From contig OZ316896.1 in NCBI GenBank assembly GCA_973895155.1, positions 23,374,001 to 23,438,000 of the forward strand: 64,000 nucleotides of DNA, given 5' to 3'. This document shows, piece after piece, positions 40,595 through 53,373 of the stretch (its first letter is position 1; each line of letters opens with the position of its first letter). Both the position numbers and the translations under genes were made by a program. Under the pieces are notes generated by a model that saw nothing but the letters and a program-made list of their open reading frames with translations, was not told the DNA's origin and ran no database searches. The stretch is from Marsupella aquatica. Taxonomy: Eukaryota; Marchantiophyta.

Positions 40595-43500
40595 ATGGAA
40601 CCCGGGCCGAGGCCGGAGGTAAGGACGCTGAGGGTGAAAACTCGATTAGGGTTAGGGCGCGTTAAGCGTCGGCAGCTAGGAAGGATCAACGGGAAGAAGG
40701 ACCGGCAGAGGAGAGGGGTAAGGAGCGCTTGCAGGAGATGGTGGCTCATATTGCGAGCACGAACTAGGCAGACGACTACGGGAGGCCAACTACTGTCAGC
40801 TGCTTAGGCAAGCACTCGGGGAGAGAGTAGATATCGACGATCGACCTAAGGAGGGTATGAGCAACGTCAATCAAGCGGCACATTTCTGGGGATGCCTGTT
40901 CGAACGGGCAACTGAGTACATCAAGACTTACGAGGACGAGGAATCAGAAAGGGCAGCTCGAGAACGGCAGGAGCTCGCTCGATTGTGGGAGCTGCAGAAG
41001 ACGGCTTTCTTAGGAGGCGAACTCATCAAGGACGAGTTCCTGTGGACGCCTACTTCCAATCAACTCGACGATCTTCTGTTTTGCAAAGACAGCGTCGTCG
41101 GCATCCAAGAGGCCATCAAGAACTGCAACGACATACACTGGGAATTAAAGGGAAGCACGGAAAGGTGGACCCAGGCAACGGTGCTAGGAGAAACCTCCAC
41201 GGCAGCAGGGATGAAGAGGAAGGGAGCCGTCAACGATGAAGCCACCCCGACAAAAAGAACGAGGTCAGCGGCACCAAAGAAGCCAGCCGAGCAGCAGAGC
41301 AGGAGGCAGGGAGAAGCCGAAGAGGAGGAGGTCGATCCCATCAAGGCCATTCCAACCAGGGATGACACCTGGAAGGGCTGGGCGGCAACCCTACCGGTGG
41401 AGGTGCAACTACATTTTGCACGGGAGGAGGATGCATGCTTCACGGCCATGCAGACCAAGAAGTACCAAGGCTTCATGGCCGGATCCGGCTTAGAGGCCTT
41501 TGTAAGATTACCATGGCTGAAGCCGGAGGTACCGGAGTCAGACCTATTAGAATTCGTGGGGTCATGGGAACCCGAGACCAATTGCACGAGGATATATGGG
41601 AAGGATTTCTATCTTACTCCCAAGGTAATTGCCGAAGTGTTTGGCTTGCCGATAGGCAATAAGACCAAAGTTGATACCAGGAAGACCTTGCCTGACAAGG
41701 AGTTCCGGTCGTTCCCTGGGCCATCAACGAAGAATGGCTTCTTCCGGAACACCTGCACCAACCCGCACATAGGAGAGATGATCGACTTCTTGCGGGTGAC
41801 CATGCATTGTAACTTGCCGAGGGCAGAGATCGGCAAGGCACAGGTCTATCTGGCAGAAAGGCCAGACCCAAGCCGGGACTACAACGGGTACCTCCTCAAC
41901 CAATTGAAGAAGATCTTAAGGGAGGAGCAGCAGGTAATCGGCATGGGGAGCGTGTCGCGGCTTGGCTATCACATGCCGCTGTTGTGCCGGTATGCCAGAG
42001 GTCAGACTTTTGCCCCGGTACTCCCCCTGCAGGTAAGGGCACCCGAGGAAGCTCCAACGCCGAGGCCGTTGGCTGAGAAGCCTCAACCACCTGTTAGCCC
42101 TACGATCGAGCAGGTGTTTAGACCCAGGAAGGAGGACTTGCCGATGCAGCAACCAGGCATGCAGAGTCTGCTGAAACTACTGGAGAAAGAAAAGAAATCG
42201 GCATCGGCAACAACAACGGCAACGGCAACAATGCAGGACACTACTACAGAGGTAGGCCTACACCGGCTCACAAGAGAAAACCCCTTTGCTGGAGACAAGG
42301 AGAGAATCAGGCCGGAATCCAAGCCAGGTGTTCGAATGTACGTGGGAACCTCAAGCTCTGAATCTGAGGCAGAATTGCCTGAAGCTCCTACCGACGAAGA
42401 GGAGAGGGAGAAGCCGGACGTCCAAGAGGTAGAGGAGGCAGTGGAGGACTGCAGCCATGATAATTCCGGCTATGGGTCGGACCATCACGTTCCAGGAGTA
42501 AGGACCTGTGGCCGGTTTGTCCCCACACTTCCAAGGGTAGTGCGAGGGGACCCCAACCAGCAGAGTAGCCCTGAGTCTCCCCCACCAGATGTTGCTCCCC
42601 CGAGCTTCGACGGCATAAAACAGACGGTGCAGGAATTTCAGGAGCGAATCAGGCAGGAAGAGGAGGCAGCCCTGGCTAGGGAAAAGGATTTACCAGGAGG
42701 AGATTGGCCGGAGGACATCAGGTGGCTAGCCGAAAAAGGAAGCAAACCTCTAGCCACGATTGAAGAGATCCGCAGGACGGCTTGGGAGCAGAGGCCGCGA
42801 TGGGCGATGCCGATCACTTCTACTTACTCCACCTACGCTAAGAATAGAGCCATGGAGTATGGTGAGATGTGTGGGGAACTTGCGCTCGGCATCTTTGGAG
42901 AGGAGTTGGAGGTAGGACCCTTTTTCCATAGGGAGCAGTTGGAGAAGCACCAATTAGAAGAAGCGGTGGCTTTGGAGAGAAGCAAGAAGGACGAGGTCAT
43001 TCGGCGGCTTAGGAGGATGGAAGCCGAGATTGAAGATCTAAGGGCGGCCAAGAAAGCCCAAGATGAACTGCGGATTAAACGACATGAGCTGAACATCATG
43101 CAGGGGCAGTTGGACACCGCGCAGGCTGATAATCAGAATATCAAGGATAAACTGACTCAGACGCAGGGAGAGTTGGCCGACACAATCAAAGAGAGGGAGA
43201 AGTGGAAGCAAGAGCTGAAGAATACAGAGGAGGCCCACATAACAGCCAACAGCCGGGCCATGGCGGAGACCCAAAGAAAGGAATGGGCGTTGAAGGGGGA
43301 GCTCGAGAAAATCCGCGGAGCCCTTGAGCAGAAGGAGGCCGAGTTAGGGAAATCCTATCAAGGGATTATGGCGTTGCAGCAGGAGCTTGCGTCCCTGACG
43401 GCCAGCTTCAAGGCCGACCTAAGGGAGAAGGACGAGATGCTCGAACAGACTTACGCCAAGATGAACCAGATGGAGTCTGTCATCATTGCAGAGCTCGACA

Positions 43501-44231
43501 AGGAGCTAAGAGCAACCCGGGAGGAGAGGACTACCTTGAAACAAGAACGGGAGGAAGCCCAGAAGGAACTAGAGGAGGCAGGCAAGGACCTGGATGAGAC
43601 CCAGGAGGAGTTGGAGGAAATCACGAGGAAGATGGAGAACCTCCAGCGGCGGGCCGACAACCAAACGGAGCGGCTGAAGAAACAAGCCGCAGTATTTAAG
43701 TGCTTGTCTTCATCAGGCCCAACTCCAATTGGGGCAACCAAGTTACCAGGAGTGGTACTGGCCGAAGAAAAACCCGTGCCAACTGCACTAGTGCCGGAAG
43801 TAAGTGGCAAGGGGAAGGGACCAGCGGCCGAACCAGAAAAGAAGAAAAAGCGGAAACCTTCAGGGTCAAGGAGTAATCCGACTCCACAAGCCGTGGTGAC
43901 CAAAGAGGTAGAACCAGCACCATCCTCCGGCATGAATCCAGCAAAAGATCCCGCTATCATCACAGGTGGGGGTGGTGCGGCCCAAGCCGAACTACTCAGT
44001 AATGAGGCCGGTATTCCAGATCCGCCTCTTGAGCAGGCCGGGGAGGCCGTAGCCGAGGCTGAGGCCGTAACCGATTCCCGAGCCGATGCCGACGCCGATG
44101 GTGGACCCAGTCAGGCCGATGGAGAGTTGACTCAATCAAGGGCAGGTAATCTGTCAGGGAATGAGCCTACGGCAGTGGCTGAGGAGGAAGCGTTGGGGGC
44201 GTCCATTAAGGATCCACCACCGGTGTCGTGA
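40595..44231 (+). pseudogene. LTR-encoded coiled-coil protein in solo LTR C, one 1-base frameshift
   Basis: The frame opens at ATG 40595 (MEPGPRPEVRTLRVKTRLG). A single extra base near 40750 shifts it; the remaining 1,124 codons from ATG 40857 (MSNVNQAAHFWG) to TGA 44231 are fully open. If translation starts at the second ATG, as the TATA position may suggest, this copy encodes an intact protein. It is nearly identical to the protein of A throughout, with scattered substitutions (KPVPTALVPEVSG for KAAPPAPVPEVSG, for example). All domains are present: KRTRSAAPKKP, FYLTPKVIAEVFGLP, RLGYHMPLLCRYARG, GYGSDHHVPGVRTCGR, coiled coil 42929-43700, and KKKKRKPSGS. Confidence 0.82.
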
Positions 44232-44721
44232 CGGTGCAAAGGCGCCGTTCCTTTTAGGGAGGGCGGACGTGGAGGGAGGAGGCGTGAGTGGGCAGGGCGG
44301 GCGCGGATCTCCAAGTTTAGGATTAGGATCAGGACCAGGAGCGGCCCTGACACTTAGCTTAGTGGGATTGCGGTCCCACTGGTAGGAGCAACACTTGTGC
44401 TCCTGCCTTGCTGTACATAGGTAGATTCGGGCAAGTAGATTACTGTTAAGTAGATTAGGCTTACGATGCAAAGAATGGTGGATCCACTACCAGGATAAGT
44501 ACCTGGGCAGCGGGGAGCTCAGGGCCTCTTCTTTAGCAAGTTTTTAGTTTGCACCAGCCGGGCTGGGATCAAGTAGTACGAGAAGCTCTCGGTTAGTCAT
44601 ACAGTGACCCTTGTGTATATTCATGTTTCCTCATGCCTAAGAGCTGAATAGAGTTGGCCTCACGGCTTAGTTCGCAGAACTTGTGTATGAGATGTACTGT
44701 TTGTATGGCAAGTGCATGGTA

Positions 44722-44742
44722 TGACTCAGTCAGAATGAGTCA
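44722..44742. promoter_or_regulatory. paired inverted TGACTCA sites in solo LTR C
   Basis: TGACTCA at 44722-44728 and TGAGTCA at 44736-44742, the counterpart of the pair at 17275 in A. Confidence 0.45.
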
Positions 44743-44882
44743 TTTTGCTATTTGTGTGTCTCATTAACTTGTGTGAAGAGTGCCCACATCAACCAAAAGG
44801 AAGGAAAGTAAGCAGGGGAGTGAGAGTTGGATGTGTCGAGCTGAGAGAGGTCTTAGCGGCTTAACCAAGCCTATTGGGGATC

Positions 44883-44898
44883 ATTCCGGCGGCGGAAT
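44883..44898 (+). promoter_or_regulatory. conserved 16-nt palindrome, copy in solo LTR C
   Basis: ATTCCGGCGGCGGAAT followed by CCAAACATACCTA, with GGCTTAACCAAGCC shortly upstream. It is 245 bases from the LTR end, as in A. Confidence 0.7.
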
Positions 44899-46886
44899 CC
44901 AAACATACCTAACAAGACGGAGGGGAAGATAGGGGAAGGCCTAGATTAGGCCGGCTACGTATCTCATGACCCGATGAAGGATCTGTCCAGTATATGTGTG
45001 TAAAATGTTAATAGTAGTAGTAGAAGGTTAGCAGCGTCCCATGCCGCTAAGCCGCGGAAACGGCCTCGCCAAGCGCGAAACCCGCGGGAATCGGCATGAG
45101 CTGGGGGGTTTCTTGGGTTTAGGGAGCCATGGGACGCACCACAACCGGCCACAGGTCCTTACTCCTGGAACATGATGATCCGACCCATAGCCGGAGTTAT
45201 CATTGCTGTAGTCCTCCACCGCCTCCTCCACTGCTTGGACTCCCGGCTTCCCCTTCTCTTCTCCGCGGGTAGGAGCCTTAGGCTGTTCTGCCTCGGATTC
45301 GGAGCTTGAGGCTCCCACATACATTTGAACTCCCGGCTCGTGTTCCGGCCTCCTCCTCTCCTTGGCTCCGGTAAAGGGGTTTTCCTTCATGAGTCATCTT
45401 AGGCCTACCTCTGGGGCAGCGTCCTGTACCGGTGGGGTTGCCGTTGCCGGTGCCGGTGCCGTTTGCTTTTCCTTCTCCAGCATCTTCAGCAGATTCTGCA
45501 TGCCTGGTTGCTGCATCGGCAAGTCTTCTTTTCTTGGCCTAAACACCTGTTTGATCGTAGGACTAGCAGGCTGGTTGGGCTTCTCTGCTGCCGGCCTCTG
45601 TTCCGGAGCTTCCTCTGGTGCCCTTACCTCCAGGGGAAGTACTGGGGCAAAGATCTGACTTCGGGCATACTGGCACAACAGCGGCATGTGATAGCCAAGC
45701 CGGGATACGCTTCCCATGCCGATCACCTGTTGTTCCTCCCTTAAGATCTTCTTCAATTGGTTGAGGAGGTACCCATTGTAGTCCCGGCTTGGGTCTGGCC
45801 TCTCTGCCAAGTAGACTTGTGCCTTGCCGATCTCTGCCCTTGGCAAGTTGCAATGCATGGTCACCCGCAAGAAATCGATCATCTCTCCGTTGTGCGGGAA
45901 GAAGCCATTCTTCGTCGATGGCCCCGAAAATGACCAGAACTCCTTGTCAGGCAAGGTCTTCTTGGTATCTACTTTGGTCTTATTGCCCATCGGCAAGCCA
46001 AACACTTCGGCAATCACCTGGGGAGTGAGATAGAAATCCTTCCCATACACCCTCGTGGCATTGGTCTCGGGCTCCCATGACCCCACGAATTCTAATAAGT
46101 CTGAATCCGGCACCTCCGGCTTCAGCCATGGGAATCTTACGAAGGCTTCCAAGCCGGATCCGGCCATGAAGCCCTGGTACTTTTTGGTCTGCATGGCCGT
46201 AAAGCATGCATCCTCCTCTCGTGCAAAATGTAGTTGCACTTCCTCTGGTAGGGTCGCCGCCCAGCCTTTCCAAGTGTCATCCTTGGTTGGAATGGCATTG
46301 ATGGGATCAACCTCCTCCTCTTTGGCTTCTCCCTGCCTCCTGCTCTGCTGCTCTGCTGGCTTCCTTGGTGCCGCCGACCTTGTTCTTTTTTCCGGGGTGG
46401 CCTCTTCGTTGCTGTTTCCTTTCCTCTTCATCTCGGCTGCCGTGGATGTTTCTCCTAGCACGGTTGCCTTCGTCCACCCCTCCGTGCTACCCTTCAACTC
46501 CCAGTGCACGTCGTTGCAGCGGTTGATGGCTTCCCGAATGCCGACGATCCTGTTTTTGCAAAACAGAAGGTTGTCGAGCTGATTGGTAGTAGGAGTCCAC
46601 AAGAACTCGGCCTTGATGAGTTCTCCTCCTAAGAAGGCGGTCCTTACCCCTCTCCCTGCCTGGTCTTCCCCCCCATTGGTTTACCCCTAGCTGCCGACAC
46701 TTAGCGTGCCCTAACCCTAACCGTGTTTTCTCCCCCGGTGTCCTTACCTCCGGCCTCGGCCCGGGTTCCATAGTCACCCTTAATTGTTTATATTTTCCTT
46801 GTTTTTGTTCCTATACTAATGTGTTTCTAGGGTACACTCCCGTTTTCCCACTTAACTGGCCCAGTGATTCCTGGCTAGGCATCACA

Positions 46887-48031
46887 TAGCTCCCCACTTA
46901 ATTGTGAAGCGTCCTTGCGAACAACTTCATCTTCGTCCATATAGTATTCTTGAGGCGGTCGTAATGGATGCGAACTGGGTATACCTCTCCAGTAATGTTG
47001 GCTAATTGTACCGAGCCATTGGAGAACTTCATTGCTACCCTGAAAGGTCCTAACCAGCAAGTGTAAAGCTTCCCCGGAAACCTACTATACCTACTGTCAT
47101 AAAGTAATACAAGATCTCCTATGTGAATACTAACTGGTTTCAACCTCTTATCATACTGTTGCTTCATGGTATTTTGTCTATGTTCTATCCTCTCAGCTGA
47201 AATCATTCTTGCCTCTTCTAAAGCTTCTAACCTATATTCTCGCTCCTTTAGGCTTTCCTCCTCTGAGGCTCTCTCCTCAATTGTAACTTGAAATGTAGGA
47301 ATCTCAAGTTGCATGGGTACCAGAGCTTCCTGTCCAAAGGTTAAGAAAAACGGTGTATGACCGGTAGTGGATTTATAGGCTAAATTGTAAGCAAAAACAG
47401 CAGCAAACAATTTATCATCCCAATCGAGTTTGTTCTGAGCTACCGTCTTGTTCAATATCTTTCCTATAATTCCATTTGCTCATTCTGTCAACCCATTTGC
47501 CTTTGGATGGTAGGGAGTAGTAGGCCTATGTCTAACTAAATACTGCTCATTTAAACGACTAATTATATCATTCAGAAAATGGGTTCCTCTATCACTAACT
47601 AATTCTAGGGGTGCACCATACCTGGTGAAGATTTGCTCATACATGAATCGAGCCGTAGTAATTGCATCATCCTTCGTTGTCGGCCTGGCCTCTACCCACT
47701 TAGTTGCATAATCCGTGGCCAGGATTATGTACTTGTTTCTTCGAGGGTGGGTCAATGGTTTTAGGGGTCCGATGTAATCAATACCCCACTTCTCGAATGG
47801 TGCCAGAGGTAGAATAGGATGCAGTGGATGTCTTGTGGATGCCCTTGGTCCTCCCGCTCGCTGACAAGGATCGCATTGTTTGATAAACTGATAGACATCC
47901 TTGTGCAAGGTGGGCCACCAGTAACCGACATTTAATATCTTTTTAGACGTGGTTACTGGAGCAAAATGTCCCCCGGCCTCCTCCCATGCATGGCCCGTAG
48001 GGCTCATTTTACCTCTCCTTTTTCCAAACAC
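46887..48031 (-). pseudogene. element D integrase, with stops and frameshifts
   Basis: The zinc segment (HFAPVTTSKKI, CDPCQRAGG), the core with D in GIDYIGPLKPL, D in LVSDRGTHFL and E in GLTE, and the C-terminal GPF module (WLGPFRVAMKF) are present. A TGA at 47480-47482 follows the catalytic Glu where A has an Arg codon (CGA to TGA). Single-base losses near 47985 and 46949 shift the frame. Unlike A, no LINE interrupts it; the uninterrupted target site is near 47290. The final codons overlap the polypurine tract and the LTR start. Confidence 0.85.
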
Positions 48032-49943
48032 CTTTGAATCGTGCCGCTGATTCCATGCCTGTGCAATATGCCCTTAATGCACTGATACTGTCTGACCTTC
48101 CGCAAAAAGACTGCGGCTTGCTCACGGCTGAGTCCTGGCTGTAATCTGGAAGTGCTGAGAAATTGTAAAATCTCAGGGTACCATGTATCAGCTATTTCCA
48201 CAACGAATAGCTCCTCGTCGGGGAATCGATCATCGATGCAATCCGTGGCAGGTTCACCTGTGATCCTTGAAAAGAAGTCGGCATTGGCGTGTAGCTTTCC
48301 CGGCTTGATTTTTAGCTTGTAGTCAAACTCCTGTAATAGCAAAATCCATCTTGCTACCCTGCCTGTAAGGTCCGGCTTATTGACTAGGTACTTCAAACTT
48401 TCATGATCGGTATGAAAGATTACTTTGTACCCTAGTAAATAATGCCTAAACTTTTTACATGAATAAATGATTCCTAATGCTTCTCTTTCTATGGTGGAGT
48501 AGTTTCGTTCGGCATCGGCAAGCTGGCGGCTTGCAAAGTATATGGGATGGTCCCTTCCTTTCTCATCCAACTGACTTAGTACTGAGCCGATACAGAAGCC
48601 TGAGACATCTACAAAGACATAAAAATCCTTGTTCCAGTCTGGTGCTATCATGACTGGAGCCTCTACTAACATCTGCTTCAATTCTACCACCGCTGTTACT
48701 CGTTCTGGTGTGGGTTCAAAGTCTGCACCTGCCTTGAGCATGTTGGTTAATGGTAAAGCTAGCTTGGCAAAATCCTTGATGAACGGCGATAATAACCAAT
48801 GCAACCCAAGAAGGATCTCACATCCTTTATGTTCTTAGGTTGCATGATATCTAGCCACACTGCTAGCTTACCTTTGTCAATCTCAATGCCCTTCTTTGAT
48901 ACCTTGTGACCTAGTAGCACCCCCTCTGTTACTGCAAAGAAACATTTATCTGGGTGTAACTTGAGACCTACCTCTCTGCATCTCAAGAAGGTTTTCCTGA
49001 GGTATTTAGCATGTTTTGATGCCTTCCCAAACACTGCAAAGTCATCAATGAAGATTTCTATGAACTTTCTCAAGTAGTCATGGAAAATGTTCACCATTAA
49101 TCGTTGGAACATCGTTGGTGCATTACAGAGTCCAAACGACATACGATTGAAGACATAGATCCCCCATTCCGTGATGAAGGCCGTCTTGATTTGATCCTCC
49201 TGCCTGATCCTGATTTGGTTATAACCCGAGTAACCATCCATTAATGAGTATAGTTCATGACTGGCTACCATATCTAGTACCATATCAGTAAAGGGTAAAG
49301 GAAAATGGTCTTTTAATGTAGCCTCATTCAACTTCTTGTAATCCTGACCAACCCGGATCTTTGGTTTACCATCGGGTCCAGCTTTCTTGGGAACTATCAC
49401 AATTGGAGACACCTAGTCTGAGTGTAGGATTGGAGTGATGAATCTGGCTTCCACTAGTTTATCGATTTCAGCCTTGACCATCAGAGAATACTTAGGGTTC
49501 ATCCTTCGAATTGGTTGTCGAAATGATTTGGCCCCTAACATGAGATAGATTCGGTGTTCTCCTAGTTTTGGGTCTACTCCCTTCAGATCTTGGTGACTCC
49601 ATGCGAACACATCCTGGAATTCAATCAGTAATTCACTGATCTCTTTCTCGAGCTCAGGTGTTAGGTCCCTCCCTAAGTTCAGTTCCCTTCCTTCTCCTAA
49701 GTCGAGCTTTCGGTATTGCCGTGCTTGGATCATATTAATCTGCTTCTTCAAATTCGGGTCCAGCTCGGCTTCCAGCCTCTCCAGTCTCATACCTCCATAG
49801 ACTGGAATCTCGGTTGTACTAGCCGAGTTGGTTGACTTAATTTCTCCCTGGTCATCAACAGACTGTTCCCTTGCCATTCTGCTTGGTTTTGATTTAGTTG
49901 TCGGCTTCCCTTCCTGACTCGGCTCTGGGTTGTTCCCATGCAT
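48004..49943 (-). pseudogene. element D reverse transcriptase and RNase H, broken
   Basis: The same domain order as A: linker with AWSHQDLKGVDPKLGEHRIY, IVIVPKKAGPDGKPKIRV, YSGYNQIRI, EIFIDDFAVFGK, FLGCIGYYRR, then RNase H FYVFVDVSGFCIGS and FHTDHESLKYL. A TAG at 49413-49415 replaces a Trp codon in HSDWVSP, and a 1-base loss near 48785 shifts the frame between RT and RNase H. The frame reads through to the integrase region apart from these lesions, so pol was once continuous. Confidence 0.87.
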
Positions 49944-50053
49944 CTCATCTATTCCTGCTTCCTGAGGGTCAGGCTGTCATGCTCTTCCTGCTTCTAGTAG
50001 GGCCTCAATTTGCTCTGCCCTCGAGATCGGCTTGTAAGCTGATCCCCTTGTAT

Positions 50054-51067
50054 TTAATTTGTTGCCGATGATCGATGGCGTTGTGGATCCCGTCGGCTCT
50101 GCCACAACGCCTGAGGAAAATCCACTGTCCTTGCTGCAGCTCCCCACCTAGCCGTTTTATCCAACTGGTCCACCTCTTTTACTTCCTCCAGAATTGAAGC
50201 TAAAAAGGTGGATTCTATTGTAAAGCAATCCTCGGTCTCTTCTTCACCTTCCTCCAAGTCACCTTCCATAGGTTCTTGCCATAATCCGTTGGGGGGTACT
50301 TCTGGTCCAAAGACACTTTCTTTGGTTAGGTCAGTGAGGCATTCTAGCCAACGTACTTCATCGGCTGACTCCAGTCCACTGTCATACCCATCTACTTCCC
50401 TGATGTTTTTCCTACGGTCATCCTTAGTGTCCCAGGATACCGTGATAGAGGGGGTCCCAAAAGTGAACTCCTTCTTACCCCAATCTTCTATTACCTTGGC
50501 TAGGTACAGCCATGGTCTGCCAATTAATATTCGGAACGACGTAGGGTTCACCGGCTTCATCACTACATAGTTAATGCTAAAGAAGATTCCTCCTATCTCA
50601 GTCTTGATGCCGGTTAACACTCCCGTGGGAATGACCTGATACCCATTGGCCATGTTTAACACTCTTCCAGTCATCTCCGGCGTTAGACCCCATCCTTTTG
50701 CTGTTGAATCAATCATAATACATACCCCGGATCCTCCATCAATGGGTACCCGTAGTAATATTTCTCCTTGAATCATTAATGGTAATGCTGGGGCTCCTTG
50801 ATCTTCTTCTATCATCAGCACGTCGGATTTGGTTGCTACCTTGGGTAATCGTGGCTTGCCGAGAATCGCCTTCCTTAACTGCTTCCGGAAGTACGGGCTA
50901 TTTTTCAAAAGTTGACCTACTATTGCTGAGACTCTAGACTCTAGCACATCTTTAGCCAGGTCATAGGGAACTATCGGCTTCTCTTCTGGCGGTGTCTCTA
51001 TCTTGGCTTCGGCCTGTTTTTCCACGCTGGTTTCCACAGCCCTTGGATCCTTCGAAGCAAACAACAC
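50054..51067 (-). pseudogene. element D protease (retropepsin-like) region, absent from A
   Basis: A 337-codon open stretch on the minus strand. The core reads ILLRVPIDGGSGVCIMID, resembling the IDGGSG/DSGA active-site turn of Ty3/gypsy aspartic proteases, and ends with FRILIGRPWLYLAKV, typical of the domain's C-terminal flap strand. An acidic linker follows (PMEGDLEEGEEETEDCF, STFLASILEE), continuing towards the RT. Retropepsin cleaves Gag-Pol; it would act as a dimer in the particle. Upstream it is cut from gag by a TGA at 51074-51076. In element A the equivalent of about 50299 to 51237 is deleted. Confidence 0.78.
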
Positions 51068-51073
51068 TTTTGC

Positions 51074-53043
51074 TCATTTCACATCCTTGGCTATGGCTTC
51101 GGTATTCTCCAGGGTTTCTAATTCTCGCAATTGTTCCTTAACACTAGCCGTAATAGAGGGGTAGAACAACTTAGGATGATCTCGATTGAAGTTGCTGTCC
51201 TGTGAAGGATTGGGCTCACTGGTGGGCTCATGGCTTACCTGTGTTGCCGACGCCTTTCCTTCCCCTTCCGTTGATGTTGACGAAGAGTCGATCCTTTCTT
51301 CCTTAACCTTCCCTTTATTTTTGGCCAGCCCATCCCACCTTTCCTTCCTTCTGGTGGATCGAGTAGAGACCCGGTAGCAATCATGATCCAAATCCTCTTC
51401 TGAGAAGGTTGATAGGGCCTCGGCCTCATCATCAGATGGTCCAAACTCTGCCTCGGCATCCGTTTGCCATCCGAGTTCGATGTGGTTGATTTGAACTCCT
51501 CCGGGGGGTACCTGTCGGTAAAACCTTGACTGGCAAGAGTTTATGATTTGCGGCCAGGCCTGCCAACCAAGTAGGACATTGTCCTAGCATATGACCTTCC
51601 TGTCGGCATCCCATACATAGCTGAGCTGGTTGTCCATCACCTTGTTTATGTGCATTTGGGCATTCCCTAGCAAAATGGCCAGGTTGACCACAATTATAGC
51701 ATGCCGCAAATCTTTGCACATTCGGCCTAGGAGGTACTGACGGATTTTGAATAATCCGAGGATACATCTCTCCCGGATTGTTCCTTAATCCCGACCAGAG
51801 AGATGCAGGTCTGTTGGATAGGTCTTGTGCTCCAGTCTCACTGATGCCGAAAACACTATCAGCGGCATCTCCTAGGAAGTACTCTACTTCTCCCTGACAT
51901 GGTCTGACCTCAGCCACATGCCGAACATGACTGGTATTAAGTTTAGGACACGCATCTTTATGGTGTCCGGTTTTATAACATAAGGCACACCATACAGAGC
52001 TATCCTCCTGTACTACCTTCTTCTTTGGTTTTACCTCTGCTATTATAGCCTTAAGCTGCTCGGTAAGGGCTACAATGTTATCTGGTGTTTTAGCCTCTAG
52101 CTTGACTTTCATCTTCCCTCTCCTTCTGCCCTTCCTTTTCCTAGTTTTTTCTTCTTCAGAACTAGAAGATGACTCACTCTTGCTACTTCCACTATCCGAG
52201 CTTGAGTTATCACTTCTTGACTTCTTAGAATGTTTCTTTTTCTTATCTTTTTTCTTATGGGGTGATCCCTCCTCCGATGAGGAACTCTCAGACTTAAGCT
52301 GTTTCTTCCGGCTTGTGATATCTGCATTAATGTATAATTGAATATCCTTAATTGCCTCGGCCAAGGTCTCTGGGTTCTCCTTCCTAATTGCAAAACTCAT
52401 CTTTTGTGGCAAAGCATTCACTAACCATTGAAGTTGCATACCTTCAGATGCATTGGTCTTTGTACGTCTTACCAACTTTTGGAAGCGTTGCAAGAACTTT
52501 CTGAAGGATTTGTTCTCCTTGAACCGAAGTCGTCCCAACTTCAGCACTGCTAACTCTGAAGTTCCAATGGGTCAAAATTCTTTGACAAATAGTGATCTAA
52601 AAGTATTCTAGATGGCTTGATCTTCCACGTCCAATGCTCTGTACCACGGCCTAGCCTCACCTTTGAACAGGCCGGGAAGAATTTGCATCTTGATGGCCGA
52701 TTCTCCATTTGCTGCAGCGGTTCCCTCGAAGTCATCCAACCATTCGTCCGGATCCTCATCTCCTCTCCCATGAAAGGCCTTGTAATGAATGCACGACTGT
52801 TGGCTCAGTCTGGTCCCTGGCCTCTCATCTGGCCCTGTCTCTGGTTCCCCATGTCGGTTGGAGACTCACTTCTAAGACCGACTCTTCTTCTGGTATGTCT
52901 TCTTTGATGCCACTTTCAGTTACGGAGCTACTAGCTCTTTCTGCCCCTCTCAGTCGTTGTGTATCATGCCACCCGGCAAGCTGCTGCAGACGAGCTCTCT
53001 CCCATTGAATCGCTCTTTCCTCCCTCGGCGTAGGGTCAGTCAT
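51074..53043 (-). pseudogene. element D gag, broken
   Basis: The capsid-like and nucleocapsid parts match A closely: LGRLRFKENKSFRKFLQRF, the Ser/Lys-rich stretch, and the three zinc knuckles CALCYKTGHHKDAC, CYNCGQPGHFAREC and CMGCRQEGHMLGQC. Lesions: frameshifts near 52860 and 52600 separate the N-terminal segment (53043-52825, MTDPTPREERAIQ) from the rest, an indel near 51515 shifts the C-terminal part, and a TGA sits at 51074. It is not expected to give a working Gag. Confidence 0.85.
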
Positions 53044-53090
53044 TACCTACGCTTCCTTCCTAACTTCATATCTCACGGCTTAAGAAATGC

Positions 53091-53108
53091 CCCCTCCATC
53101 TAGCGCCA
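53091..53108 (-). other. primer-binding site of element D
   Basis: TGGCGCTAGATGGAGGGG on the minus strand, four bases from the LTR end at 53113, identical to element A. Confidence 0.7.
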
Positions 53109-53357
53109 AAAATGTGGTGCGTCCCATGGCTCCCCAAACCCAAGAAACCCTCCTGCACAAGCCAATTCCCGCAGGTTTTGTCCTCAGCGAGGCCGTTTCC
53201 TCGGCTTAGCGGCATGGGACGCTGCTAATCCTCTACTACTATTATTAACACTTTACACACATATACTGGACAGATCCTTCATCGGGTCATGAGATACGTA
53301 GTCGGCCTAATCTAGGCCTTACCTTGCCTTCCCCTCGTCTTCTTTAGGTATATTTGG

Positions 53358-53373
53358 ATTCCGCCGCCGGAAT
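53358..53373 (-). promoter_or_regulatory. conserved 16-nt palindrome, copy in D 5' LTR
   Basis: The minus strand reads ATTCCGGCGGCGGAAT, then CCAAATATACCTA, identical in the palindrome to C and E even though this LTR is old. Confidence 0.7.

Larger units (their letters stand above)
40480..45143 (+). mobile_element. element C: complete 4,664-bp solo LTR of family A, with 5-bp target duplication
   Basis: It begins TGTGATGCCTAGACAGG and ends GGGACGCACCACA, flanked by the exact 5-bp duplication ACCGG (40475-40479 and 45144-45148). The flanking D sequence rejoins cleanly (GGATAAACCGG / ACCGGCCACAGG). No internal retroviral genes remain, so it arose by recombination between two LTRs. Length and ends match the 3' LTR of A (4,662 bp), proving the ORF lies within the LTR rather than beside it. 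Confidence 0.95.
39622..46777 (-). pseudogene. LTR ORF relic in D's 3' LTR
   Basis: Pieces of the family-A LTR protein are recognisable on the minus strand: MEPGPRPEVRTPGEKTRLG at 46772, DFYLTPQVIAEVFGLPMGN and RLGYHMPLLCQYARS (46602-45394), GYGSDHHVPGVRTCGR (about 45190), then, beyond solo LTR C, coiled-coil segments (40187-39622). An internal deletion of roughly 270 bases lies near 46630, a 12-residue deletion near 45890, and there are stops and frameshifts. It is not functional. Confidence 0.8.
39622..46886 (-). repeat. element D 3' LTR, truncated and split by solo LTR C
   Basis: The LTR start, TGTGATGCCTAGCCAGG in minus orientation, is at 46886. It continues to 45144, is interrupted by C, resumes at 40479 and stops at 39622 in the coiled-coil region, where element B sequence begins. 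It is related to but clearly diverged from the LTR of A. Confidence 0.82.
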
